Assembly: GCA_030686995.1 (NCBI GenBank)
Contig: CM060704.1
Location: 117,158,042 to 117,222,041 of the forward strand
Source: Artemisia argyi
Taxonomy: Eukaryota; Streptophyta; Magnoliopsida; Asterales; Asteraceae
DNA length: 64,000 nt
Direction of reading: 5' to 3'
The notes beneath the pieces are model-generated. The model did no database searches. It was not told where the DNA came from and was given only the letters and a program-made list of their open reading frames with translations. Below, piece by piece: positions 1 through 10,086 of this stretch. The position numbers and the translations under genes were made by a program. Positions within the stretch are counted from its first letter, which is position 1. Every line of letters starts with the position of its first letter.

Positions 1-12
1 CTTTGTTGCCAT
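1..12 (-). CDS. Universal stress protein USP-A, first four codons only (partial)
   Basis: The window opens inside a minus-strand gene. The complement of bases 12 to 10 is ATG and the first codons read M-A-T-K, the same start as the complete universal stress protein at 12619. The flanking bases match those around the USP-B start with only small indels, so this is the 5' end of a tandem paralogue whose body lies off the left edge. Nothing can be said about whether its remaining exons are intact. Its leader is interrupted 67 bp upstream of the ATG by a 2.0-kb transposon. Confidence 0.7.
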
Positions 13-445
13 TGATGATATTAACTATTTTGTGCTAGTGAAATACTATTTAAGTGTGTCTTGTGTCAAAAGAGATAAGAGCATAAGGTGTGGCAACAAG
101 GGTTTTGCTCCCCATTCGGGCCCCACCATGCCACATCACCAAAACACCTCAACTTCAACAAACCACAACAAACCCCCCCTCACCAAACAACAAACCTCCA
201 CTTCCCCATTCGGGCCCCACCTCTTACACATTTATTTTTTTATTCATTTCATTAAATAAATTAAATCCATTTCACAAATACTAAAAAATAACAAAACATA
301 CTAATTTTATTTCATCAAATAAAAAAGTTACAATACGGAAAAAAAAACATACGACTTGCGGAAAAAAAAAAAAAAAAAACATACGATACGGCACGAAAAT
401 AAATACTTAACATAAACCAATAAAGTACATAAAATAAATCCACCA

Positions 446-808
446 TTACTCATCGAATCTGTCCCATGTGAACGTGTTTCTAAGAGCGAACCACACATGT
501 TGATATTTAATCGCTTTACCATATTGTTCATGATAAATACGGTTTGCATTGCTGAGACGATTAGGGTCTGCACTTGTACGCTCCAACTCTTTGTAAATAG
601 AATTATACCTACGACATTCAAGGTTCATTCTGTTCCATTGAGCCGTAATACTATTTTTATTACGGTCCTGACCTTCAGTCTGATTGTTGAACCTTTGTGT
701 AACTGCATTCCAAAAAGAACGTTCATTCACAAGTTCTTCAGAATCGTGAACTTCAAGCCATACAGTTGCTAGCAACCGTTCTTCTTCCACTGACCAACGA
801 TTAGCCAT
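446..808 (-). CDS. Myb/SANT-like accessory protein of Harbinger element (120 aa)
   Basis: An intact ORF. I start it at the internal ATG (808) because the product then opens with MANRWSVEEERLLATVWLEV, the first helix of a Myb/SANT-like trihelix; the upstream 31 codons look like leader. Conserved tryptophans follow in the spacing usual for plant proteins annotated as NAM-associated or 'GST T3-like': SFWNAV near residue 36, ITAQWNRMN near 60 and a C-terminal HVWFALRNTFTW. Family knowledge: PIF/Harbinger elements carry such an ORF1, which binds DNA and helps the transposase enter the nucleus and contact the ends. The protein is short and lacks the long basic C-terminal part seen in larger relatives, such as the one at 55.9-57.4 kb. 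It shares a divergent promoter with the ORF at 1122. Lack of stops suggests recent activity or selection. Confidence 0.72.
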   Translation of the reverse strand: MANRWSVEEERLLATVWLEVHDSEELVNERSFWNAVTQRFNNQTEGQDRNKNSITAQWNRMNLECRRYNSIYKELERTSADPNRLSNANRIYHEQYGKAIKYQHVWFALRNTFTWDRFDE

Positions 809-889
809 TGTAAAACTTAATGGTAAATATTGAAGTGTGTCTAAAACTGAATGGTATAATATGGTATTAATAGGGGTTTTTTGAAAGCG

Positions 890-1036
890 GGATAGTTTCA
901 AAATTTGAATTCAAATTGAAAGCGGGATAATTTTCAAAATTTGAATTCAAAACCTGAGCGGGATAATTTCAAAAATTTGAATTCAAAACCTGAGCGGGGT
1001 AATTTCAAAAATTTGAATTCAAAACCTTAGCGGGAT
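890..1036. repeat. Tandem ~38-bp repeats in a divergent promoter, with GCGGGAT
   Basis: About four to five copies of a unit containing AGCGGGATAATTTC, AAAATTTG and AATTCAAAACCTG lie between the two divergent ORFs. Each unit carries GCGGGAT/GCGGGGT, close to the E2F/DP half-site GCGGGAA, and a palindromic AAATTTGAATTC core. A TATA box (TATAAATA, 1044-1051) follows directly on the plus strand, about 70 bp before the ATG at 1122. Confidence 0.75.
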
Positions 1037-1121
1037 ACCTTCTATAAATACGTATCCAAAATCTGAAAACACACACAATTCCCACAATCATCAAACAATT
1101 CTCCTTTCTTCTTCCAGAAAA

Positions 1122-1622
1122 ATGTCTCACAACGCATCACCTCAAAACAATTTCCAACAAAACACACCGCCAGAAGATATATTTCCGGTGTTTCAGTACG
1201 ACAACCCACCACCTCCAACTCCACCAGAAGTTATGTTTCCACCTCAAAACACACAGCCGGAAGATATATTTCCGGTGTTTCAGTACGACAACCCACCACC
1301 TCCAACTCCACCAGAAGTTTTGTTTCCACCGCCAAACATCCAACAACCAAACAATCAACCTGCAAATCAGCCCATCATTCGTCAATTGACTGAACAAGAA
1401 CAGTATGAGCTGGATATGGAAGTGCTACGGGCATATGAAGCTGAACAAGACCGTCAGCAAAGGGCGCGTGAGGTGTACCTCAAAGGAAAACAAGATCGCA
1501 GGAACAGAAGAGCCGAATGGCGTTGGGCTCAGGGACTTCCACCTGTCCCATCCAGTGAGGACGACTCAAGTGCCTCATACTCGAGTCAGGAGGGATACGT
1601 GTCGGATGATTCATTTTATTGA
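1122..1622 (+). CDS. Proline-rich protein of Harbinger-like element, function unknown (166 aa)
   Basis: An intact ORF with a TATA box about 70 bp upstream. I do not recognise the family. Residues about 16-71 are a direct duplication of a proline-rich unit of about 28 residues (PEDIFPVFQYDN, then PPPPTPPEV), also visible as a DNA repeat at 1163-1330. Residues about 87-140 are charged and probably helical, with QEQYELDMEVLRAYEAEQD followed by a strongly basic stretch (KGKQDRRNRRAEWRW) that could bind nucleic acid or act as a nuclear signal. The C-terminus is acidic and serine-rich (SEDDSSASYSSQEGYVSDDSFY). This proline-rich, helical-basic, acidic-tail layout would fit an adaptor or transcription-activating accessory protein, but that is inference. 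A simple lineage-specific ORF carried by the transposon is the main alternative. Confidence 0.6.
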   Translation: MSHNASPQNNFQQNTPPEDIFPVFQYDNPPPPTPPEVMFPPQNTQPEDIFPVFQYDNPPPPTPPEVLFPPPNIQQPNNQPANQPIIRQLTEQEQYELDMEVLRAYEAEQDRQQRAREVYLKGKQDRRNRRAEWRWAQGLPPVPSSEDDSSASYSSQEGYVSDDSFY

Positions 1623-2080
1623 ATCATAGTTTTTATTATCGTACGCTACTTTAAGGTTTTTAATTTTCGTTTTTAAGTTTAATCTTGTTATCGTATTTGT
1701 AAAATAATTGTACGTTGTTTCATGTTATTTTAATCCTATGTTTAATATAGTTGTATTATTAAAAAAAAATATACGTATAAAAATCATACATATACATATA
1801 CATATACATTTTACATATCAAAACACACATATACATATATACATGTTACAAATCAACCATACATATATACATACATTTTACATTAGTAAAAGTGCAAAAA
1901 AAAAAAAAAAAAAACAAAAAATCTGACATTTGTCAGACGAAGAAGCTCGTCGTCCCGACGAGGAGATTCCCAACGGCGAGCAACGGCGAGCCACTTCCGG
2001 TGTGGCGGCGAGCAACGGCTCGCCGTTGGCACCTCCACATCGGACGGCGAACTCCCCATTTTCATCCACACCCAATGCTC
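1623..2080. other. 3' flank of the accessory ORF and subterminal repeats of the element
   Basis: AT-rich sequence with ATACAT microsatellite-like runs (1785-1880) and an A-tract (1896-1913) is followed by a GC-rich terminal block (1925-2075) with repeated AACGGCGAGC in both orientations. The block matches the left end of the reverse-oriented relative at 11678, so it is family-specific subterminal sequence rather than a gene. Confidence 0.65.
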
Positions 2081-2448
2081 TAAGTATGAGTTTGAGTAAT
2101 AAGTAGTGAAAAGGAGTTATGGGTTCATGTGTATATTAATAGTGATTGTAGTTACGTGTCGTGAAAATGAAAAAGATGTTTGGCGGCTGTTTATTATGGT
2201 ATTGGATATTGGTGGCGTTTAACTGAATTGTAGATCCATGGTTTCCATGTTAGACCATGGTTTTCAATTTTACCACTCTTTTGCTTAAAAGGTCCCCGAC
2301 ATTATTAAAAATAAAAAATAAATAAATAAAAATCGACATCGATCAGTCGACGCCACAATTAAAACAAATCAAGAATAAAATTTATGGATAATTATATGTG
2401 AATGACATTACTTTTAGCATTATTTAAAGTTTATATCTAATTAAAATA

Positions 2449-3621
2449 GGCCAAAATACTTTTTACTATCCAAAATTTGATCGATTTGAACTCCTACTAC
2501 TCTAAAGTATTATTGGTACCTTATAGTACCTCGTATTTGATTATTTTATTCATATACTACCCTAACCCTAATTAATATAGTCACATGACTTTCACATGTC
2601 ATACCACCGTTAGTTTTTAACGGAGGAAATTGGATGTGAAATTTAGCTAGTGACATTTGTTCCTTACTATTTTCGGCATTTTTTTCTTGTATATCTTCGT
2701 AGATTATTACTCACTTCTTCAATATTGATCCTGGAATGGATTATTACTTTTGGAAAGGTGTTGCATAATTTTTTTTATTATTACAAGTACTAAAGTGACA
2801 CCATAAAAAAATAAAAAATAAAAAAAATAAAAAAAAAAATAATTGTCAAATTAAAATTTGCACCATAAAGAATGAAAATAATACAAAAAATATTAATGGA
2901 GGTTGCATATACAAAAAAGACACTTTTCATAAAAAATAAATAAATAAATAAATTATACTACATGACCTAAATTTGAGTGTAGCCCGTGACACACCTGACA
3001 CCCAAGTGGTATGTCCATGAGTATGACCTAAAATTGAGTGTAACCCGTGTCACATCCGACAACCAACAAATTGTACTATTACAACACTTAAAGAAAACCA
3101 CAAGGTTTTGACAAATTTCGATTCTAACGAATACAATGTGCTAATTTTCCTATTTTCAATAGAAGTGTCTCTTTTTTATATATTTAACATCTAATATTTT
3201 TGTGTTATTTTCATTCTTTATGGTGCAAATTTAATTTGACAATTTTTTTTGACCATATGTCTTTTTATGGTGCTACTTTAGTACTTAAGATAATAAAAAA
3301 TTATGCAAACACTTTTCCTAATGTAATAATCCATTCCAGGATCAATATTGAAGAAGTGTGTAATAATCTTCAAATATATACAAGAAAAAAATTGTTGAAA
3401 AAAGTAAGGAACAAATGTCACTTGCTAAATTTCACATTCAATTTCTTCCATTAAAAACTAACAATAGTATGACATGTTAAAATTATGTGACTATTTAATT
3501 AGGGTTATGGTAGTATATGAACCAAATAACCAAATATGAGGTACTATAAGGTACCAATAATACTTTAGGGTAGTATTAGTTCCAGTTGATCAAATTCGGG
3601 GTAATAAAAGGCATTTTGACC
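2449..3621. mobile_element. MULE-type foldback element with long inverted arms, 9-bp TSD
   Basis: The 9-bp direct repeat ATTAAAATA flanks it at 2440-2448 and 3622-3630. The ends read GGCCAAAATAC on the left and GGTCAAAATGCC on the right, inward. The two halves form inverted arms of roughly 380-450 bp. For example, the left arm around 2720-2750, with TTCAATATTGATCCTGGAATGG, is mirrored near 3335-3360. The arms meet around a short AT-rich loop near 2950-3150. A 9-bp duplication plus long TIRs is typical of Mutator-like elements. It has no coding capacity; ORFs here are arm translations. It lies upstream of USP-A and is absent from the matching USP-B flank. Confidence 0.82.
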
Positions 3622-3630
3622 ATTAAAATA

Positions 3631-4127
3631 TTGGGTAAATTGCAAAAATGTTCTCTAAAGTAGTCTAAATGAGAGATAATTTGTTACAAAAATGACATTA
3701 ATGTTTATTTTTTGCAAAACAGCCACCGAGAGCTACTTTTTGCTAACATCGGTTATTTTTCTCGTTAAGTGCCTCGTCTATGAGTCTTCATTTTGATCGT
3801 CTCATATTCAATTCACTTGTCTATTTTGCGTCCCGATGCACGAATTTATTTCATTGGATTAACTTGCAAAAGCACACAACTTGTTTATCACTTATCATTA
3901 CACACTGTCACACACTCAACCTGTCCACCATACACACACTCTTAAGATACGCTCAAATTCCCCATTTCCTTAACCATGAACATGACTGATTGTGATATTG
4001 ACCTCACAATGGTCTGTAACACCTTTGTTCTAACGGAAATTATGCTTGGCCATTACCAGACATAGATTCTTCAAGACAGAGGGCACACAATTTGGAGAAC
4101 TATTCAAAAAAGATTACTGATAGGGCG
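3631..4127. other. No gene recognised
   Basis: AT-rich sequence without a supported gene. The short ORF at 3780-3989 has no recognisable domain. It lies between the MULE-type element and a copia LTR. Confidence 0.5.
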
Positions 4128-4379
4128 TGTTGGAACACGTCTAAAGTGTTGGTCATAGTTTATGTAATAGGTTGCTATGTTAATTAGGCTTATATGTTTG
4201 TTTAAGGCCTGGTCCATGAAGTAAGCCCATGGACTGTGGCATAGCTTCTAGAAAGACTACATGGGGCGTTGCCCTAGTTCATGTGGCTATAAATACTAAT
4301 GTAAACCTTCACTTAAAGGTGTTGGTTCATTTATGCAAAACTTACTCTTTCATTATCATCTCTTATATTTGTTCCATAC

Positions 4380-4416
<37 letters not shown>

Positions 4417-4453
4417 AAATATACTTGTGTTTACATAAATATGGTGATCTACA
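4128..4453 (+). mobile_element. 5' LTR of a degenerate Ty1/copia element
   Basis: The segment starts TGTTGG and ends ACA, is followed two bases later by TGGTATCA (4456-4463), and contains a CT microsatellite at 4384-4416 just after a probable transcription start. TGGTATCA is complementary to the 3' end of initiator methionine tRNA, the usual copia primer site. No second copy of this LTR is in the window, so the element is truncated. Confidence 0.7.
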
Positions 4454-4455
4454 AG

Positions 4456-4463
4456 TGGTATCA
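4456..4463 (+). other. tRNA-iMet primer binding site (partial match)
   Basis: TGGTATCA directly after the LTR matches the first eight bases of the common plant copia primer site; the following ttcg departs from the usual GAGC. Confidence 0.65.
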
Positions 4464-5663
4464 TTCGCCGGAAGATGGTTAAGATTGTGTCACGTATTGA
4501 TTTCGTGGCTACACTTTCTTTCTTCTACACGTTTTTTCCTTCATTTTTGGTTACTTTCTTGTTTTTCTTGGTTTTTAGCACTCTTTTGATTACAAACTAG
4601 TGTTATAAACCTCTTAGAATAAGAAAGTTTCAAACATTTTGGATAAAACTCAAGTTTTTTTAGAAATCGTACTTTTGTTTACCAAATTTTGAAATTTCAA
4701 AAAAATTTCTAAAAACGTTAAAGGTTACAACTTTCTTATTGATTTGGTGTTTTTAAGTCTAGAAGTACAAGAATCTGGGATTCAAAATTTGTTTTAAGTG
4801 TGCTTTAATCATTTTCCAAAATCTGCAAAACTTTCTGAAAGCTTAAACCCTTGAGTTTCTAAAAGTTCAGAAAGTTTCTAAAAGCTAATACCCTAAACTT
4901 TCGAGAAGTTGAAACCCTAAACTTTTGAAAAGTTTTCTTAAGCATCTTCAGCAGATTACGTGGATTTCTCAGTGTTTCACTTTCTTGTATAAGTTAGAAA
5001 AACACTTCAACTCGTGGTAATCTTTCTAAATTGTATAATTTAGAAAGTTTGTTAAAACTTTCGAAATCTTTAAAAACTTTCGAAATCTTTCAGTTTCGAA
5101 AAGTTCTAAAACTTTTGAAAAGTTCTAAAACTTTCGAAAAGTTGGATTTTTCCAAGTTTCGAGAAGTTAGTTTCTGCTAAGTTTCGAAAAGTTTTTCTAC
5201 ATAGCTTCGAGAAGTAGGATTCGGCAAAGTTTCAAAAAGCAGGACTTGTTCATCAATACAACACATCTCTCATTAACTATCTACAAGATCCATCTCAACT
5301 ACACAAGTTAATCTTTCTATTTTTGGCAGGAAAATTTGAGTAAAAATTATTTTATAGAGGAGACTAAACGTTCAATTTTTACGAGAAATTCAAATTTTGG
5401 TATAACAGTGAAAATTTTGGCCCAAAATTCAATTTTTTTAGGTCAAAATTCAAATTTTTACGGTGAAATTTGGCGTCAAAATTTTTTGGTAACCTTATAA
5501 TTGCATTTTATGGTGAATTTCAAATTCTAGGAAATAAATTTTTCAAATTTAATTTTTGGAGGGAAATAAGAAATCACTATATTGACCTTGTGTGTGATAT
5601 AATAACTTTACACAATTTGTTTGATTATTCCGATTACATCGCAACAATCAAGGTGGAGAGAAA
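4464..5663 (+). other. Untranslated copia leader with ACTTTCGAAAAGT repeats
   Basis: This stretch holds no gene. From about 4850 to 5240 it holds many degenerate copies of a short palindromic string around TTTCGAAA (AAACTTTCGAAAAGTT and relatives), then AAAATTCAAATTTT repeats at 5340-5470. It looks like retroelement leader expanded by tandem repetition. Confidence 0.6.
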
Positions 5664-7851
5664 ATGTATCAATCAAGGTCGCTGATTCATGTGATAGAGA
5701 CACATTTAGTGAAGAGATATATGGAACAGTGTAGATCACTTAATTCACACCTTAAGGTCCTCTCGAACAAAGACTTAGCAAGAACTCGTTCCGAGTATGG
5801 ATTCAAACGGGCATTTCCATCACTCTTTGGAGAAGACTTTGACATTTTCATGAATACGATGTTCGACAACGTGAATCAACTTGAAAAGCAAATTGCAATA
5901 AAAGAATTTCACAAGAATGAATCCAAGGCCACCTTTAGAGTGCTCAAGGAATAGTTTCAGCAGTTCATCGATTCCTGGTTATCTTTTGATTATGACAGTG
6001 TAATGGCACGCAAGTATTTTTTAGAATACACTCGTATCGAGGTTCAAACTTTCAAAGACATGTTGATCCAACATATGGATTCGATTGAGAAGACAATTCT
6101 TCACAGAAGAGAATATGACAAAAGAGTTAATGAACAGAAGTTGCATATTCTAAAAGAGCAGAATGTTGTACAATGTCTAGACATACGTCCTGTGTCTGAA
6201 TCCTTACTTGTAAATATAATAACTGAAACATCAAACCAATCTCTTGAGTTTGAAAACATTCTTCTCAAAAATACCATTGCCCAGTTTCAAAAAGATTTTT
6301 CAAAACTTGAGGCACATTGCATCTCACTTGAACTTAAATTGCAAAACGAATCTATAATTTCGGGTAACAATGGTCAGTTTTTGAATGAACAAAGTAAACG
6401 TGTAGATACATAGTTAAGGAGAATGAGCTTTTAAAAGGTCAAATTCAAGCAAAGGTGTTTGCACATGCTGCATTGTAAAACAAATTAAGAAGATTGACTG
6501 GCCAGAGTGTGGATATTAAGTTTGCAAAACCATCAATCTTGGGGAAACCTCCTCTACAACCAATCAGAAAACAATCAGTGGTTAGACAACCAACTGCATT
6601 TAACTCTGAATGACCTAAATTTTCGAAATCTCGATTTGCCTCCCAAGTTGTTGATAAAAACAATTTGACAAAACCAGTCACTCCACATTCTTGGCTTAAG
6701 GAAAATGCATATGATTCTGCTAAACCTTTACATGTGATTATTCCTGGCTCATCTAGGATTAGTTCGAAAATAGTGTCTAAACCAAGCATTGAAAGTAAAG
6801 AGTCTTATGGCTAAAATGACATGTACAAGAACTGTGATCTAGAAAAGGCTAGGAAAAAGGCACCACTTCAAAAGGACGGAATTTTAGGTTCAAAACCTCA
6901 TGTAATGCCTTCCATTGTATTACTGAACACTGCTATTAGTAGCAAACCAAAACCTAAGAGTACTCAACAAAGTAATAGGAATTGACTAGCATCTAAGAGT
7001 ATTTGCGTAAACAATCATGATGTCTGTGCTTTAAAATATCTTCAAAAAGTGAATTCACGTACAAAGGCACAATCGACTAAGACAAACAAACCCGTTAAAC
7101 CTAAAGACAAGATTCATAAACCTAAGAAGTGGATCAATATAGGACGTAGGTTTTTTCAACCAAGTGATGCTCCCACATTTCATTCTGTTACATCTAAAAG
7201 GAAAACATATCCTAGATCTAAAATTAGGTGGGTATCCACGGGTAGAATTTTCATTCCGCTGCATCTAAAGGCACGATCGACTAAGACAAACAAACCCATT
7301 AAACCTAAAGACAAGATTCATAAACCTAAGAAGTGGATCAATACATGAAAGATTTTAGATATCTGCACAAAAACTAATGTGAAATCCACAGAATCTATCC
7401 CTGAGGCGAGAAAGGAAATCATTAAAATAGTGTGTTCAAGTGTCAAGAAGATAATTGACACTACACTTCATGCTTCTAACATCTGAAACCCAGTTACACT
7501 TGGGGATCTATGTTCTATGTTTTATCTCTTCCTAATTTCTTTACAGATACAACAGGAATGGCTTCGGAACAACTCAGTTTCGGACCCGATCTTAATGTTA
7601 TGGCTTCTGAGCAAAACAGCTTAGAACCCGAATTTAACCGTCTAAACTTTCCTGAAACATCAACTGTAGCTCCACCTGCGTTTACTCGTCAACAATTGGA
7701 AACTGTGTTTGCTCCTCTATTCACCGAGAATGTCGAAAAACGTGCTCTAGATGTATCTACTGTTTCTGCTGCACAACCTAATACTATTCCAATTCAAGAT
7801 ACACCTGAACCTACAACAACAACAGTTGCTGCAGAGTTCCGTTTAGCCTAG
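5664..7851 (+). pseudogene. Copia gag-pol spacer remnant, Tanacetum-type, broken
   Basis: Three main reading frames are separated by stops: 5664-5954, 6003-6413 and 7049-7348, plus an open stretch at 7510-7851. Short recognisable blocks include KYFLEYTRIEV, FEKLEAHC-like FSKLEAHCISLELK, GKPPLQPIRKQSVVRQP near 6540-6600 and IRWVSTGRIF near 7220. They occur in the order I know from the very long coiled-coil and linker region of Asteraceae copia polyproteins. A block with STKTNKP and KDKIHKPKKWIN is duplicated at 7071-7140 and 7272-7345. The last segment (TRQQLETVFAPLF, then TIPIQDTPEPTTTTV) corresponds to a linker normally found between integrase and reverse transcriptase. Integrase, reverse transcriptase and RNase H are missing. 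The copy is dead. Confidence 0.72.
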
Positions 7852-8203
7852 TACTAGTAGCATGAATGTAGATTTCTCAAGTTATTAGTAAGATTTTTTT
7901 TTTTCAAATACTTTCAAGTGTTTGAATGTATGTTTTCAGTTCCTTTTAAGTACCAACGAATCATACGTAGTCTTGTAATACAAAGAAAAAAGTTGTTGAA
8001 AACAACCATACACACATTTGTGAAACCGGTTAAAAGTGAAAACCACAGATTTCATCACATACTTACAAACGCCTCAAATTACCAGATACAACATACTCGA
8101 AAACATTAATAATCTAAAGGTAAATGAAGCAAACAAAAAGTACAGACCCCAACCAACAATACAACTACAACTCATTACTACGTATAATACTAACTTCATC
8201 TTA
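7852..8203. other. No gene recognised; flank of the copia remnant
   Basis: AT-rich sequence between the last copia-like frame and the Helitron 5' end. The overlapping short ORFs at 7918-8224 have no recognisable features. Confidence 0.45.
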
Positions 8204-10074
8204 TCTTATATATTAAAAGTTTAAGTAGCCTTATAAATGTAAGTGGTCATAATAAATGTCTCATGAATTGAAAGTGAAATGTCGATGCGTCATTTGTTAG
8301 TACATTGATTTAATTGTCATGCATAAGCATAAGTACATAGGAGATGAAGTGTTTGGTGCCATGAATGCATAAATTAAACACACCAATTAGTGGTTAGTCT
8401 TTTTACCTTCCCGCCCATGAGTTACAAATATTTTATCAACTATATAGTGTGTCAAAAATCACACACAACAAACCATAACTTCCTCCACACCGCGTGCACA
8501 TTGGGCTACAACTTATTATGGTGGTAAAGTAAGCATCATATCGTCTTACTTATTTAGCATATTGATTTATATTGTTTCATGTAAATTTCGCGTGTGTTTT
8601 GTGTGTGTAACAATGTAGGACATAAAGATGGCGCTTAGGAGGTTCGGTAGTAACATCATCTTCTTTAATGGTTTAAGAGATCCTACACATCGTTGTCTTA
8701 TCAATTAAGTGAAACATGCACGGACATTTTTACTTTGATAAAAAATGCAATATATTGATTAATTGTATTTAAGTTACTAACGATCAACTATATCTAATTA
8801 TTTTTTGTAGCACGTCAAGAATCATTAAAGAAAGAGATCGATAAGTCACAAAAATTGTATCAAGAACAAAACATGCAAAAGGCCAACGAACAATAACGAC
8901 AAAGACAACAACAAGAAGAACAACGCCGTGACCATCGGTGGAATGAATACTTAGCATTCATATTAATTGTACGTAACAAATTAAATATACAATATTTTAC
9001 TTAATGTAATACCGATAAACGAGCTAATACTATTGATTCGTTAACAAGTAAGTTTCTTGAAAATAATGTGACGAGCATTCAATTTTTAATCAATAATTAT
9101 TACTACACTTTGTTGGTGCATTTTAATATTTTTGCTCTTAATATAGTTTTTTGTCTTGCGGTGTGTTAATATCACTATGGAGATTAATTGATTATATTAA
9201 TATGATTTTAGTTTCATTTGTAGAATGACAAACAAATTTGGCAAAATGAAATTGTTATATTAGTTATTAAGAGTAGAAAAATTATATGTTGAGATTGATG
9301 TCTTCAAATATATTTATATATGCAATATGCTACAAATTAAATACACTAACAATATTGGACTGATTTTTTACAACAATAAAAAATATTGAAATTTAAATGG
9401 TTTTTGTGGATAAGATAAAGTTCAAGTAACTAAGCATAATAATTTCGAGTTACCGTATTTTATATGATAAACCAAAAGAATAATTCATTGTCACAAGTTA
9501 GATCTCAAAATATAGAGAATATCACTTTGTTATGATTTTATATAAGGTTTACATTTATTTTGAAAGAACCGTATTCGTTTAACCTCCCTTTAACATTTAG
9601 CATTTAACTCATACATATTAAAAAAATTACATGTGAAGAGACTCTTTTAAATGTAACATCTTGAAAAAAGTCTCTTCACATATACTATTTTAATGTCAAT
9701 AAACTATTTAAATGCGTGCCATGCTTAGAAAATATGTGATAACATCACAACTTAGATATAAAATGACGAAAATAAGCCAAAGATTACGCTATGAACACTT
9801 ATATACAGCCCATGTAATGACGAAAATTAGTGTTGAACAATACACTAACGAACATTTAGATTAAGCATGTGTGCATCGCACATGTATAAATGACTCGGTA
9901 TAAATATAAAAGTCACCAAACAACTAATTAAACTCATTCATAAACTCATGCGATGCTTACAAAAGTTGTGATACCATCACAACTTACAAACCTAATGACG
10001 AAAATAAATACCACACATTACACTATGACCAATTAGATAGAGCCCGTGTGCAACGCACGGGTCTGAATGACTAG
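8204..10074 (+). mobile_element. Non-autonomous Helitron, 1.87 kb
   Basis: The 5' end begins TCTTATATATTAAAAG after an A. The 3' end has the hairpin CCCGTG-TGCAACG-CACGGG (10043-10061), ten bases, then CTAG (10071-10074) followed by T. TC...hairpin-CTRR inserted between A and T is the Helitron signature. No RepHel gene is present. A second, decayed 3' terminus (hairpin ATGTG-TGCATCG-CACAT, then CTCGG) lies at about 9846-9886, and about 150 bp of subterminal sequence is duplicated with it (9718-9886 versus 9950-10074). A short coding-like stretch rich in Q and E (8810-8960), preceded by TTTTTTGTAG, may be a captured exon. The 3' terminus is 12 bp from the stop codon of USP-B. Confidence 0.75.
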
Positions 10075-10086
10075 TATAGCATATCT

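Larger units (their letters stand above)
79..2080. mobile_element. Harbinger-like DNA element with two divergent ORFs, TSD TAA
   Basis: The element is flanked by TAA at 76-78 and 2081-2083. Its ends form an imperfect inverted repeat of about 15 bp (GAGCATAAGGTGTGG on the left; GAGCATTGGGTGTGG on the right, read inward). The paralogous locus at 12680-12695 gives the empty site, AGATAAGTATG, which proves insertion. A 3-bp TWA target duplication is the hallmark of PIF/Harbinger transposons. No transposase is present. Instead there is a Myb/SANT-like gene on the minus strand and a proline-rich gene on the plus strand, firing away from a shared 310-bp centre. The right end holds GC-rich repeats of CAACGGCGAGC. 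A 743-bp relative in reverse orientation lies at 11678-12420. Confidence 0.82.
13..2439 (-). promoter_or_regulatory. USP-A leader and upstream region, split by a transposon
   Basis: Bases 13-78 and 2081 to about 2409 together match 12620 to about 12985 upstream of USP-B almost base for base, including a stretch with ATGGTTT and CCATGGTTTTCA repeats. Bases 79-2080 are the inserted Harbinger-like element. Homology between the copies fades near 2409. Transcription of USP-A would run right to left, so the insertion separates at least part of its promoter from the coding start. Confidence 0.6.

Noticed and set aside
1137..1397. 86-codon minus-strand ORF with repeated WRWWVVVLKHRKYIF
   Set aside because: Shadow of the duplicated proline-rich unit of the plus-strand gene at 1122.
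3200..3454. 84-codon ORF
   Set aside because: Lies in the arm of the MULE-type hairpin; no codon-like signal.
8800..8970. Captured gene exon in the Helitron (Q/E-rich, splice-like borders)
   Set aside because: Suggestive but too short and low in complexity to assign; kept only as a remark under the Helitron.
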